From contig NZ_JBHLZU010000009.1 in NCBI RefSeq assembly GCF_042429765.1, positions 314,206 to 378,205 of the forward strand: a DNA stretch of 64,000 nt. Direction: 5' to 3'. Positions 22,649 to 31,211 of this stretch are shown piece by piece (the stretch's first letter is position 1; each line of letters starts with the position of its first letter). The position numbers were made by a program, and so were the translations under genes. The stretch comes from Allokutzneria oryzae. GTDB taxonomy: Bacteria > Actinomycetota > Actinomycetes > Mycobacteriales > Pseudonocardiaceae. The notes below the pieces were generated by a model. It had not been told where the DNA came from. It made no database searches and saw nothing but the letters and a program-made list of their open reading frames with translations.

Positions 22649-24002
22649 GCAGCTGCATCAGCGGGCCGGTCGCCGCCGTGGTGACCAGCGCGATCAGCAC
22701 CAGGATCGTGAAGCCGAGCTCGTTGACCAGCTTGTACTGCAGGCCGATCGTGGCGAGCACCAGCTCGGTGACCCCTCGGCAGTTCATCAGCGTGCCGATC
22801 CGCAGTGAATCCACTGTGGACATACCGGCGAGCTTGGCGCCGCCACCCGCGCCGATGAACTTGACCACGCTGGCCACGAGGAGCAGGCCGAGGAACAGCA
22901 GCCACGGCGTCACACCGCTGAGCAGGCCGAGCGAGGTGCTCAGGCCGACACCGGCGAAGAACAGCGGCAGCAGGATGGTGACCGCGAACCCCTGGAGCTG
23001 CTTGCTGATCCGCTCCACCGCCGCCGAGTCGCGCGGCACCACGACACCGAACAGGAACGCGCCGATCACCGGGTGCAGGCCGATCACCTGGCTCAGCGAG
23101 GCGAACCCGATCGCGCCCGCCGCCAGCACCGGCAGCAGCAGCTGCTCACCGGCAGGGGTGCGCTCACACCTGCGCACCACCGCGGCCAGCGCCGGGCGCA
23201 CGCACAGCGCGGTCACCAGGACGAACGCCGCGGCCATGCCCATGACCGCCGCCACCGAGCCGCTGCCGCTGATGCCGGTCAGGGCCAGCAGCACCGTCAG
23301 CGCCGCCCACGCCGCGCCGTCGCCGACCGCGGCGCAGGTCAGCGCGAGCCTGCCGATCGCGGTGTCGTCGATGCGGAGGTCGACCAGGATCCTGGCCAGC
23401 ACCGGCAGCGCGGTGATCGCCATCGCCAGGCCGAAGAACAACGCGTAGGCCGTGGTGCTGCCGAACCGGCCCGCGATCACGCCCTCGGCCGCCAGCGCCG
23501 CCGCGACCCCGGCGACGAACGGCAGCCCCATGCTGCCCGCCACCGTGGTCCACACCGCCTTCCGGTGCGCGCGCACCTGGTCCAGCCGCAGCTCGCAGCC
23601 GAGCAGGAACATGAACGTCACCAGCCCGAGCTGCGCGGTGACCTGGAGGGTCGAGAGCACCTCCGCCGGGAACAGCCACGCCCTGCCGGAGGGCCACAGC
23701 ACGCCGAACACCGAGGGCCCGAGCAGCAGCCCGCCCAGGATCTCCCCCACCACCGGCGGCTGGTCGAACCGGCGCAGCAGCGCGGCGACCAGGTGGCAGA
23801 CCAGCACGATCACCGAGACCGCCAGCAGGAACCTGGCGATCGGGTCGAAGCCACCGTGCGGTCCGGTCTCGCCGGTGAACAGCTCCCGGCCCCACACCGC
23901 GAGCACGACGCCGAGCGCGAGCAGGCTGCCGATCGCCCCGAGGGGAGCGGCGCGTCGCCTCGCGGGTCCGCCTCCGACAGGTTTGGCTGCGTGCAGGGTC
24001 AT
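22620..24002 (-). CDS. Cation:proton antiporter (CPA2 type)
   Basis: A 460-residue membrane protein with about twelve helices. FDQPPVVGEILGGLLLGPSVFG is the hallmark first-half motif of CPA2 Na+(K+)/H+ exchangers, and VIGAFLFGVVVPRD and MNCRGVTELVLATIGLQYKL match the C-terminal half. No TrkA-N domain is attached. It exchanges Na+ or K+ for protons across the cytoplasmic membrane; related genes also occur in natural-product loci. The ATG at 24002 follows a GGGGGAAC stretch. The SARP gene lies upstream on the same strand, 88 bases away. Confidence 0.88.
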   Translation of the reverse strand: MTLHAAKPVGGGPARRRAAPLGAIGSLLALGVVLAVWGRELFTGETGPHGGFDPIARFLLAVSVIVLVCHLVAALLRRFDQPPVVGEILGGLLLGPSVFGVLWPSGRAWLFPAEVLSTLQVTAQLGLVTFMFLLGCELRLDQVRAHRKAVWTTVAGSMGLPFVAGVAAALAAEGVIAGRFGSTTAYALFFGLAMAITALPVLARILVDLRIDDTAIGRLALTCAAVGDGAAWAALTVLLALTGISGSGSVAAVMGMAAAFVLVTALCVRPALAAVVRRCERTPAGEQLLLPVLAAGAIGFASLSQVIGLHPVIGAFLFGVVVPRDSAAVERISKQLQGFAVTILLPLFFAGVGLSTSLGLLSGVTPWLLFLGLLLVASVVKFIGAGGGAKLAGMSTVDSLRIGTLMNCRGVTELVLATIGLQYKLVNELGFTILVLIALVTTAATGPLMQLLSRRAGTPG

Positions 24003-24090
24003 CGTCAGATCCGTTCCCCCGTGGTGTGGTCACGTCAACCCTGACGAGCGTCCTTTTCGTCTCGTTATCGCGTCGCGTCATCGCGTCGCG

Positions 24091-26256
24091 TCAGCTGGCG
24101 AGCTCTCCCAGCAGCTGCGTCAGCTGCCGTTCCTCGGCGCCCACCCGCGACCCCGCGAGCACCGCCTGCGCGCAGGTCGCCAGGTTCCACGCGAGCAGCA
24201 CCAGTCCCATCCGCATCGACTGGCGCACAACGGCGAGCACCGCGTGCCGCTCGGTCCGCATCCACCGCGCCGGATCGCCTGCCAACTCGCCGACCTCCTC
24301 CGGCGAGAACCAGGTGGCGACGCGGCCGGGTGGCGCGAAGGCGCCCATCGCCGACTCCCGCGCGGCGCTCGCCAGGTCCAGCCAGGCGCCGAACGCGCGC
24401 TCGCACGCCGCGGAGCGCTCGCCGGGGTTCTCCTCGATGATCGCGCACTCGTTGGCGAACACGTGCAGCAGCGGGTTGACCCGGTACCGCACCGATCCGT
24501 CCACTTCGGACAGCTGGACCTCCAGCAGGTGCGCGTCGAGCAGCTCCTCCAGCAGCTTCTCCGCCTCGGGCACGCCGCAGTCCAGCAGTGCGGCGCCCGC
24601 CCACGCCGCGAAGTGCGGCACGTCGAGCACGCCGATCCTGCGGAAGAGCCGGGCGGCGTCCGGGGAGAGCCGGTGGTAGCTCGGCTCGAAGGCCGCGCGC
24701 AGCCCGCCGCGCTCGCCGACGCTGAGCTCGTCCAGCCGCCTGCGCCGGTCCTCCAGCAGCCGCACCAGGTGCGCGAGGTTCCAGTGCGGCTTGGACAGCA
24801 GCCGCGCGGTGGCGACGCGCAGCGCGAGCGGCAGGCCCGCGCACAGCTCGGCGATCCTGACGGCGTCGGCGGGGTCGCCGCCCCCGCCGGGCGCGGCGAC
24901 GCGGCGGACCAGCTCCGCCGACTCCTCCGCACCCAGCCGGCCGAGCCGCAGCCGCACCGAGCCCGGGCCGCCGAGCAGCTCGGAGAGCTGGTCGCGCCCG
25001 GTCACCAGCACGCAGCAGTCGCCGTCACCCGGCAGCAGCGGACGGACCTGGGCGTAGGAGGCTGCGTTGTCCAGCACCACGAGCACACGTTTGCCCCCGA
25101 GGAGACTGCGGTACAGGGCGGCGCGTTCGCTCAGCTCGACGGGGATACCGGCGTCGGTGACCCCGAGCGCCCGCAGGAACCCGGCGAGGACGTCCAAAGA
25201 GGACAGCGGAGCGCGGTCGCGGTCGTAGCCGCACAGGTCGACGAAGAGCTGCCCGTCCGGGAAGCGCGCGGCGACGCGATGTGCCCACTGCAACGCCAGC
25301 TCGGTCTTGCCGATGCCGGGCATACCGGTGATGTAGCCGACCGGAAGCGCGGAACCGTTGTCCGACAACGACAGCAGACCGTTCAGAGTGGACAGCTCGG
25401 CCTGCCGCCCAGCGAACCGGGTGGTGCTCGGCGGCAGCTGCGCCGGAACGACCCTGGCCTCCACCGCCACGGGTGCGAGGTCCTGGACCACCGGCGTGAG
25501 CACGGGGTCGTCGCACAGGATCGCGTCGTGCAGCTCGCGGAGCACCTTGCCGGGCTCCAGGCCGAGCTCGTCGACGAACAGCGCGCGCCCCTCCCGGAAG
25601 GACTCCAGCGCCTCGGCCCTGCGGCCGGAGCGGTACTGCGCGAGCATCAGGTGCGCCCGCACCTGCTCGCGCAGCGGATGCTGTTTGACCAGGCCGGTCA
25701 GCTCGCCGATGAGCTCGCGGTGCTCCCCGGCCGCGAGCCGCAGCGCGGTGCTCTGCTCGTAGGCGGTGAGCCGCAGCTCCTCCAGTCGCGCCGCCGCAGG
25801 CTCGACGAAGCGGCCGGTGACCCCGGACAGCGCCGGGCCGCGCCACTGGCCGAGCGCCGCGGCGAAGGACCGCGCGGCGTCGCCGGCGCGGCCCTGCTGC
25901 TCCAGCCGCTGCGCCTCGTCGATGCGCCGCTCGAACTCCAGCGCGTCGATGCGGTGCCCCTCCGGCAGCAGCAGATAGCCGGGCGCCCTGGTCACGATCA
26001 CGTCGTCGGCGCACCCCGCCGCCTTGAAGGTCTTGCGCAGCCCGGCGACGCAGATCGCGATCTGGGTGCGGCCCGTCGCCGGGGGCCGGTCGTCCCAGAC
26101 CGCTTCGACCAGGCTGTCCACCGAGACGACGCGTCCCGGGGACAGCAGCAGCATCGCGAGCACGGTGCGCTGGCGCTGGCCGCTGATCGGGACGGCTACA
26201 CCGCCCGAGGCGACCTCCAGCGGTCCGAGCACGGTGAAATCCAGACGGTCGCCCAT
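24091..26256 (-). CDS. SARP/AfsR-family regulator with NB-ARC domain
   Basis: The 721-residue protein has an OmpR-type winged helix (1-95: LDFTVLGPLEV, RTVLAMLLLSPGRVVS), a bacterial transcriptional activator domain (100-250: ALEFERRIDEA, LREQVRAHLMLAQYRSGRRAEAL) and an NB-ARC ATPase with Walker A GMPGIGKTELAL and Walker B VLVVLDN. It ends without the TPR array of AfsR, so it is a medium-length SARP. SARPs activate secondary-metabolite genes by binding direct heptamer repeats. It precedes the antiporter gene on the same strand. Its target cluster is not evident; the lanthipeptide locus is about 10 kb away. Confidence 0.9.
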   Translation of the reverse strand: MGDRLDFTVLGPLEVASGGVAVPISGQRQRTVLAMLLLSPGRVVSVDSLVEAVWDDRPPATGRTQIAICVAGLRKTFKAAGCADDVIVTRAPGYLLLPEGHRIDALEFERRIDEAQRLEQQGRAGDAARSFAAALGQWRGPALSGVTGRFVEPAAARLEELRLTAYEQSTALRLAAGEHRELIGELTGLVKQHPLREQVRAHLMLAQYRSGRRAEALESFREGRALFVDELGLEPGKVLRELHDAILCDDPVLTPVVQDLAPVAVEARVVPAQLPPSTTRFAGRQAELSTLNGLLSLSDNGSALPVGYITGMPGIGKTELALQWAHRVAARFPDGQLFVDLCGYDRDRAPLSSLDVLAGFLRALGVTDAGIPVELSERAALYRSLLGGKRVLVVLDNAASYAQVRPLLPGDGDCCVLVTGRDQLSELLGGPGSVRLRLGRLGAEESAELVRRVAAPGGGGDPADAVRIAELCAGLPLALRVATARLLSKPHWNLAHLVRLLEDRRRRLDELSVGERGGLRAAFEPSYHRLSPDAARLFRRIGVLDVPHFAAWAGAALLDCGVPEAEKLLEELLDAHLLEVQLSEVDGSVRYRVNPLLHVFANECAIIEENPGERSAACERAFGAWLDLASAARESAMGAFAPPGRVATWFSPEEVGELAGDPARWMRTERHAVLAVVRQSMRMGLVLLAWNLATCAQAVLAGSRVGAEERQLTQLLGELAS

Positions 26257-26539
26257 TGAACCCCCAGTTCCCGGGAAACCTGCGTGCCAGTACCAATGTC
26301 GGTTGTACTTCGGTGCACATGCAGTTAAGCACGTTCCGATGCCCGAAATGATCGATTGGCCAGCGAGCTCCGATCATCCGGTGGTCACGGTTGCATACTT
26401 TCCCAGCAGGGAAAACATGCAGCGTGCGTACCGCGGAAGTTCAGATCGGGCCGCCGAAGGAAGAAAAAACCCACATATCAGATTCTCCGATATCTGCCGA
26501 CCTTTCGGGCTAGTGCGCTCGGCCGAATCCGCGCGCGGG
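26257..26539. other. AT-richer intergenic stretch upstream of the SARP gene
   Basis: No gene is supported. GC drops compared with the flanks. ATATCAGAT (near 26475) and the nearby GATATCTG form an imperfect inverted repeat. The stretch probably holds the SARP promoter on the minus strand. Confidence 0.4.
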
Positions 26540-26767
26540 TCAGACGGGCTCCTCCAGCAGCCGCTGGATCTCCGACACCCTGCGGTTCACCTGGGTCAGC
26601 TCGGCGTGAAGGGTGTGGTGCCCCTCCGTGTCGCGAGCGCGGACACGCGCGTACTCGGCAAGGGCTTTCAGCCTCAGCCCACGTAAGCACAGCAGCCGTT
26701 CGGCGACCCACACGATGGTTCCCCCCGCGACGAGAGCGAGGGCCATCCGTCCGGTCTCGTTCCCCAT
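26540..26767 (-). CDS. Small single-span membrane protein with coiled-coil tail
   Basis: The 75-residue protein begins MGNETGRMALALVAGGTIVWVAERLL, one membrane helix, and continues with a charged helical segment ending TLHAELTQVNRRVSEIQRLLEE, which reads as a short coiled coil. The layout resembles PspB-like small membrane proteins, but sequence identity is not evident, so no function is assigned. AAGGAGG precedes ATG 26767, good evidence that it is translated. It is divergent from the acyl-CoA oxidase-like gene. Confidence 0.65.
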   Translation of the reverse strand: MGNETGRMALALVAGGTIVWVAERLLCLRGLRLKALAEYARVRARDTEGHHTLHAELTQVNRRVSEIQRLLEEPV

Positions 26768-26958
26768 GGCGCCTCCTTGCCTCGCGCGCCGCCGGGCCGG
26801 CGCGGTTCCGAGGGAAAAGTTATCGAGTCGTATTTTCGTCCGGATATCGCCGTTACTGCCCATTGGATGTCGTCGCGTCCCGTTGTCCCTGCGATAACGG
26901 AATGAAAAGGCGCTGTCCTACCCTGCGCGGCCGCGCGGACCGGGGCAAGCTCTTCGCC

Positions 26959-28842
26959 ATGAGCACCCCAGCAGCACTGCGCGCCCTGCTCGACGGCAGG
27001 TGGTCCGACCTCCGCGAGCGCACCCGCAGGCAGCTCGGCGTCGTGGAGCTGCCGCCGCACGGACTGGACCGCGAACGGCATCGCGAGCACGTGCTGCGCC
27101 AACTGCGGGTGCTCGCGTCGGCGGGCCACCCCAGCACCGGGTTCCCGGTGCGCTTCGGCGGCGGCGGGGACCTCGGCGGGTCGGTGGTGTCCTTCGAGAT
27201 GCTCGGCTTCGGCGACCTGTCACTGATGGTCAAGTCGGGCGTGCAGTGGGGCCTGTTCGGCGGCGCGGTGCAGGCGCTGGGCACGGAGCGGCACCACGAG
27301 CGGTACCTGCGCGAGATCATCGAGCTCGACCTGCTCGGCTGCTTCGCGATGACCGAGTCCGGCCACGGCTCCGACGTCCAGCACCTGCGCACCACCGCGA
27401 CCTACGACGCGGCGGCGGGCGAGTTCGTCGTGCACACCCCGGAACCCTCCGCCCGCAAGGACTACATCGGCAACGCCGCACGGGACGGGCAGGTCGCCGT
27501 GGTGTTCGCGCAGCTGGTCACCGACGGCGGCGAGCACGGGGTGCACGCGCTGGTGGTGCCGATCCGGGAGCCGGACGGGTCGCCGTGCGCGGGCGTGAGC
27601 ATCGAGGACTGCGGCGAGAAGGCCGGGCTCAACGGGGTGGACAACGGGCGGCTGTCCTTCGACAACGTGCGCGTGCCGCGCGAGGCGCTGCTCGACCGCT
27701 ACGGCCACGTCGCCGAGGACGGGACGTACTCCAGCCCCGTCGACGGTGCGAACAAGCGGTTCTTCACGATGCTCGGCACGTTGGTGCGCGGCCGGATCAG
27801 CGTCGCGGGCGGAGCGCTGAGCGCGGCCAAGAAGGCGCTCACGATCGCGGTTCGGCACGGTGAGACCCGCAGGCAGTTCACCAGGCCGGGCGGCGGCGAG
27901 GAGGTCCCGATCCTGGACTACCTCGTTCACCAGCGGCGGCTGCTGCCCGCACTCGCGACCACGTACGCGCTGCACTTCGCGCAGGAGGAGCTGGTCAGCA
28001 CCCTGCACGAGGTCCTGGGCGGCGAGTCCGACGTGGACGACCGGCGGCAGCGGGAGCTGGAGTCGCGGGCGGCCGGGCTGAAGGCCGTGGCCACCTGGCA
28101 CACCACCCGCACGATCCAGGAGTGCCGCGAGGCGTGCGGCGGCGCGGGCTACCTCGCGGAGAACCAGCTGCCGCAGCTCAAAGCGGACACCGACGTCTTC
28201 ACCACGTTCGAGGGCGACAACACGGTGCTGCTCCAGCTCGTGGCGAAGGGACTGCTCACCGGCTACCGCGACCACGTCGGTGACCTGGACGCCCTGGGCA
28301 TGGCGCGGTTCGTCGCCACCCAGTTCGTCGGCGTGGTCATCGAGCGCACGGCGGCCCGGCCGCTGATCGAACGGCTGGTGGGCGCGGTCTCCGGCGACGA
28401 CCTACATGACAGGGGATGGCAGCTCAAGCTCTTCGAGGACCGCGAGGAGCACGTGCTCGACGGCTTGGTGCGGCGCTTGCGGGCGGCGGGCGACGGCGAC
28501 GCTTTCGAGGTGTTCAACGACGCGCAGGACCACGTGCTGCGCGCGGCCCGGGTGCACGTGGAGCGGATCGTGCTGGAGGCGTTCGTCGCCGCGATCGACC
28601 GCTGTCCCGACACGGAGGCGGCGGAGCTGCTGGAGCGGGTGTGCGACCTGCACGTGCTCTCCGCCATCGAGGCCGACGCCGCGTGGTTCCTGGGGCACGG
28701 CAGGCTCACCCCGGCGCGGGCGAAGTCGGTGACTGGCGCGGTGAACCGGCTCTGCAAGCTGCTGCGGCCGCACGCCGCAACGCTGGTCGAGGCGTTCGCC
28801 GTTCCCACAGAGTGGATCACCGCGCCGATCGCCCAGCGGTGA
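26959..28842 (+). CDS. Acyl-CoA oxidase/dehydrogenase-family flavoenzyme
   Basis: The 627-residue protein matches the long ACOX-type branch of the acyl-CoA dehydrogenase superfamily: FAMTESGHGSDVQHLRTTATYD and KDYIGNAA in the middle barrel, GRISVAGGALSAAKKALTIAVRHGETRRQF, then EACGGAGYLAENQLPQLKADTDVFTTFEGDN with the catalytic Glu (FEGDN). The last 150 residues form the extra C-terminal helical domain. It desaturates acyl-CoA thioesters using FAD. ATG at 26959 gives the family N-terminus. It stands 75 bases before the DszC-like gene and may be unrelated to the methionine-salvage genes. Confidence 0.88.
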   Translation: MSTPAALRALLDGRWSDLRERTRRQLGVVELPPHGLDRERHREHVLRQLRVLASAGHPSTGFPVRFGGGGDLGGSVVSFEMLGFGDLSLMVKSGVQWGLFGGAVQALGTERHHERYLREIIELDLLGCFAMTESGHGSDVQHLRTTATYDAAAGEFVVHTPEPSARKDYIGNAARDGQVAVVFAQLVTDGGEHGVHALVVPIREPDGSPCAGVSIEDCGEKAGLNGVDNGRLSFDNVRVPREALLDRYGHVAEDGTYSSPVDGANKRFFTMLGTLVRGRISVAGGALSAAKKALTIAVRHGETRRQFTRPGGGEEVPILDYLVHQRRLLPALATTYALHFAQEELVSTLHEVLGGESDVDDRRQRELESRAAGLKAVATWHTTRTIQECREACGGAGYLAENQLPQLKADTDVFTTFEGDNTVLLQLVAKGLLTGYRDHVGDLDALGMARFVATQFVGVVIERTAARPLIERLVGAVSGDDLHDRGWQLKLFEDREEHVLDGLVRRLRAAGDGDAFEVFNDAQDHVLRAARVHVERIVLEAFVAAIDRCPDTEAAELLERVCDLHVLSAIEADAAWFLGHGRLTPARAKSVTGAVNRLCKLLRPHAATLVEAFAVPTEWITAPIAQR

Positions 28843-28917
28843 AGCTCACTGTCGCTGCGCCTTCGGCGGCCGATCCGGCAGAGTGGACCCGTTCGGCACC
28901 AGGTTCGAGGGAGAGCG

Positions 28918-30210
28918 ATGAGCGACGTGCTGCGGCAGGACTGGACGAGCGTGGCCGAGGAGGTGGCGGGCAAGCTCAGGGAGGACGCCGCGGAGCGGGA
29001 CCGCGCCAACGAGCCGCCCGTGCGCGAGGTCGAGCTGCTGCGTTCCTCGGGCCTGCTCACCGCGTTCATCCCGGCCGAGCACGGCGGCGGGGACGGCGAT
29101 CCCACCGCCTCCGACGCGGTCACCCGGATCATCACCGCGGCCGATGCCTCCGTCGGGCACCTGCTCGGCTACCACTACCTGCACATCTGGCGTTCGGAGC
29201 TGTTCACCGACGACCCGCTCGCGGGGTCAAGCATCAACACCGACGACTCGCTTGCGGGGTCGAGCATCAACACCGACGACTCGCTTGCGGGGTCGAGCGC
29301 CAGCACCGCCGCGGACCGTGCCGCGCGGCTGCGCCGGGAGACCGCGGCCAACCGGTGGTTCTGGGGCGGGGTGGCCAACCCGCTGGACGCCGCGCTGGAG
29401 CTGACCCCGACCGACGAGGGTTTCCTGGTCAACGGGCGCAAGACGTTCGCGACCGGGGCCAGCGTCGCCGACCGGCTCGTGGTCAGCGGGACCAGGACCG
29501 ACAACGGCGAGAAGGTCAGCTTCGTCGTGGACGCCCGCGCCGAGGGCGTGCGGTACCTGGAGGACTGGGACAACTCCGGGCAGCGGCTCACCGCCAGCGG
29601 CGGCGTGGTCTTCACCGGCACCCCGGTCGCCGCCGACGACGTGCTCGGCGTCCATCCGTCCACGGAGGACGAGATGGACACCCCGGCCGCACTGCGGCTG
29701 TCGCTGGCGCAGATCGCCTTCCAGGCGGTGCTCTCCCAGCTGCACGTCGGCATCGCCGAGGGCGCGATCGACCAGGCCGCCGAGTACACCAGGACCATGT
29801 CGCGACCGTGGTTCCTCTCCGGCGTGGAGAAGGCGACCGACGACCTGTACGTGCTGGTCGGCTACGGCGAGCTGGTGGCGGCGACCGAGGCGGCCGGGCT
29901 GCTGGCCGACCACGCCTCGGCGATGCTCCACGCGGCGGCGGCCGAACCGGAGCTGACCCCCGAGCTGCGCGCGGCGGCGGCGCTGACGATCTCCTCGGCC
30001 AAGGTGTTCTCCACCAGGGTGGTCAACGAGGTCACCTCGAAGATCTTCGAGTTCGTCGGCGCACGGGCGACGGCGTCGAAGTACGGCTTCGACCGGTTCT
30101 GGCGCAACGCCCGCACGATCACGCTGCACGACCCGGTGAGCTACAAGGCCCGTGAGCTGGGCGCGAACCTGCTGACCGGCGAGATCCCGCCGATCACCGG
30201 GTACAGCTGA
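28918..30210 (+). CDS. DszC/SfnB-like flavin-dependent monooxygenase (acyl-CoA dehydrogenase fold)
   Basis: The 430-residue protein has the acyl-CoA dehydrogenase fold of FMNH2-dependent sulfur monooxygenases: AEHGGGDGDPTASDAVTRII, NRWFWGGVANPLDAALELTP, GRKTFATGA, and the C-terminal DRFWRNARTITLHDPVSYKARELG. These enzymes (DszC, SfnB) oxidise organosulfur compounds. Its stop overlaps the start of the mtnA-like gene (TGATG), suggesting a role in feeding or using methylthio compounds. Residues about 97-129 are three copies of an 11-residue unit (TDDPLAGSSIN and variants) not expected in the family. The function is inferred. Confidence 0.8.
   Translation: MSDVLRQDWTSVAEEVAGKLREDAAERDRANEPPVREVELLRSSGLLTAFIPAEHGGGDGDPTASDAVTRIITAADASVGHLLGYHYLHIWRSELFTDDPLAGSSINTDDSLAGSSINTDDSLAGSSASTAADRAARLRRETAANRWFWGGVANPLDAALELTPTDEGFLVNGRKTFATGASVADRLVVSGTRTDNGEKVSFVVDARAEGVRYLEDWDNSGQRLTASGGVVFTGTPVAADDVLGVHPSTEDEMDTPAALRLSLAQIAFQAVLSQLHVGIAEGAIDQAAEYTRTMSRPWFLSGVEKATDDLYVLVGYGELVAATEAAGLLADHASAMLHAAAAEPELTPELRAAAALTISSAKVFSTRVVNEVTSKIFEFVGARATASKYGFDRFWRNARTITLHDPVSYKARELGANLLTGEIPPITGYS
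29206..29304 (+). repeat. In-frame 33-nt tandem repeat (3 units) inside the DszC-like gene
   Basis: Units 29206-29238, 29239-29271 and 29272-29304 encode TDDPLAGSSIN, TDDSLAGSSIN and TDDSLAGSSAS. Units 2 and 3 are nearly identical in DNA, pointing to recent duplication. Because 33 is a multiple of three, gain or loss of units keeps the frame. Confidence 0.9.
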
Positions 30211-31211
30211 TGGTTCCGGAGATCGCGCACAGCGTCCGGCTGACCGACGACGCGGACGCGGTGCTGGTCCTGGACCGCCGCAGGCTCCCCTTCGAGCGGG
30301 TGTGGGTGCGCTGCGGGACCGTCGACGAGGTCGCTGAGGCGATCAAGGACATGGTCACGCAGTCCTCCGGCCCGTACTTCGCCGCGCTGTCGGCGATGGT
30401 GCTGGCCGCGCGCGAGGCGTCCGGCCTGTCCCCGGAGCACGCTCGCGCCCACCTGGAGCGGGCAGGTCGGCTGCTCGTGCGGACCCGGCGCACCAACAAC
30501 CACCTCCGCAAGGCCGTGCACGCAGTTCTGTCCACATCGGACACTTCGGTCGACGGCGTGCTCGCGGCGGCGCGGGCGGGCGAGGAGCTGTACCGCGCGC
30601 GCAGCAGGGCGCTGGCCTCGGCCGCGGCGGAGCTGCTGCCCGACGGGGCGCGGGTGCTCACCCACTGCTGGGCCGACATCTACCTGATCGAGCTGGTCAC
30701 GGCGTTGGAGCGCGCGGGCAAGCGGTTCAGCTTCGTGTGCACCGAGACCCGCCCGTACCTCCAGGGCGCGCGGCTGACCGCGCCGACCCTGGTGGAGATG
30801 GGCGTGGACACCACGCTGATCACCGACGGGATGGGCGCGGCCGTGCTCGCCGACGGCCGGGTCGACGCGCTGGTGACCGCCGCGGACCGGGTCACCATGG
30901 ACGGCCACGTGGTCAACAAGGTCGGCACCCTCGGCCTCGCCGCGTCCGCGCGCGCCTTCGGGGTGCCGTTCCACGCGCTGGTCCAGGCGCCCGACCAGGA
31001 CGCGGCGAGCGCCGACGCGGTGCCGATCGAGTACCGCGACCCGGCGGACGTGCTGTCCGCGCTGGGGCGGCCGGTCCCCGGCGTGCGCGGGCTCTACCCG
31101 GCCTTCGACGTCACTCCCCCGAACCTGGTCACCACGGTGGTGACCGACCGAGGCGCGTTCGCGCCCGCGGATGTCCACGAGTACTACCGAGAAGGAGAGC
31201 AGAACCAGTGA
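30210..31211 (+). CDS. mtnA: Methylthioribose-1-phosphate isomerase-like protein (MtnA family, divergent)
   Basis: The 333-residue protein is in the MtnA/eIF2B-alpha superfamily and, by context, should convert methylthioribose-1-phosphate to methylthioribulose-1-phosphate. The catalytic pair can be aligned: Cys in LTHCWAD and Asp in AADRVTMDGHVVNKVGT. However, the phosphate-binding VRGAPAIG block of MtnA reads VTQSSGPYFA, and THCNAG is THCWAD, so substrate binding may differ. It starts on the last base of the preceding stop, and its own stop overlaps the mtnC GTG. It is linked to mtnC-mtnB-mtnD, supporting methionine salvage. Confidence 0.8.
   Translation: MVPEIAHSVRLTDDADAVLVLDRRRLPFERVWVRCGTVDEVAEAIKDMVTQSSGPYFAALSAMVLAAREASGLSPEHARAHLERAGRLLVRTRRTNNHLRKAVHAVLSTSDTSVDGVLAAARAGEELYRARSRALASAAAELLPDGARVLTHCWADIYLIELVTALERAGKRFSFVCTETRPYLQGARLTAPTLVEMGVDTTLITDGMGAAVLADGRVDALVTAADRVTMDGHVVNKVGTLGLAASARAFGVPFHALVQAPDQDAASADAVPIEYRDPADVLSALGRPVPGVRGLYPAFDVTPPNLVTTVVTDRGAFAPADVHEYYREGEQNQ

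Noticed and set aside
23452..26259. Very long open frame (935 codons) on the plus strand
   Set aside because: It is antisense to the SARP and antiporter genes, which have clear domains; the translation is low-complexity and without family resemblance, a normal high-GC artefact.
26768..26958. SAM-type riboswitch before the methionine-salvage region
   Set aside because: No SAM-box or related conserved core was found here or in 28843-28917.
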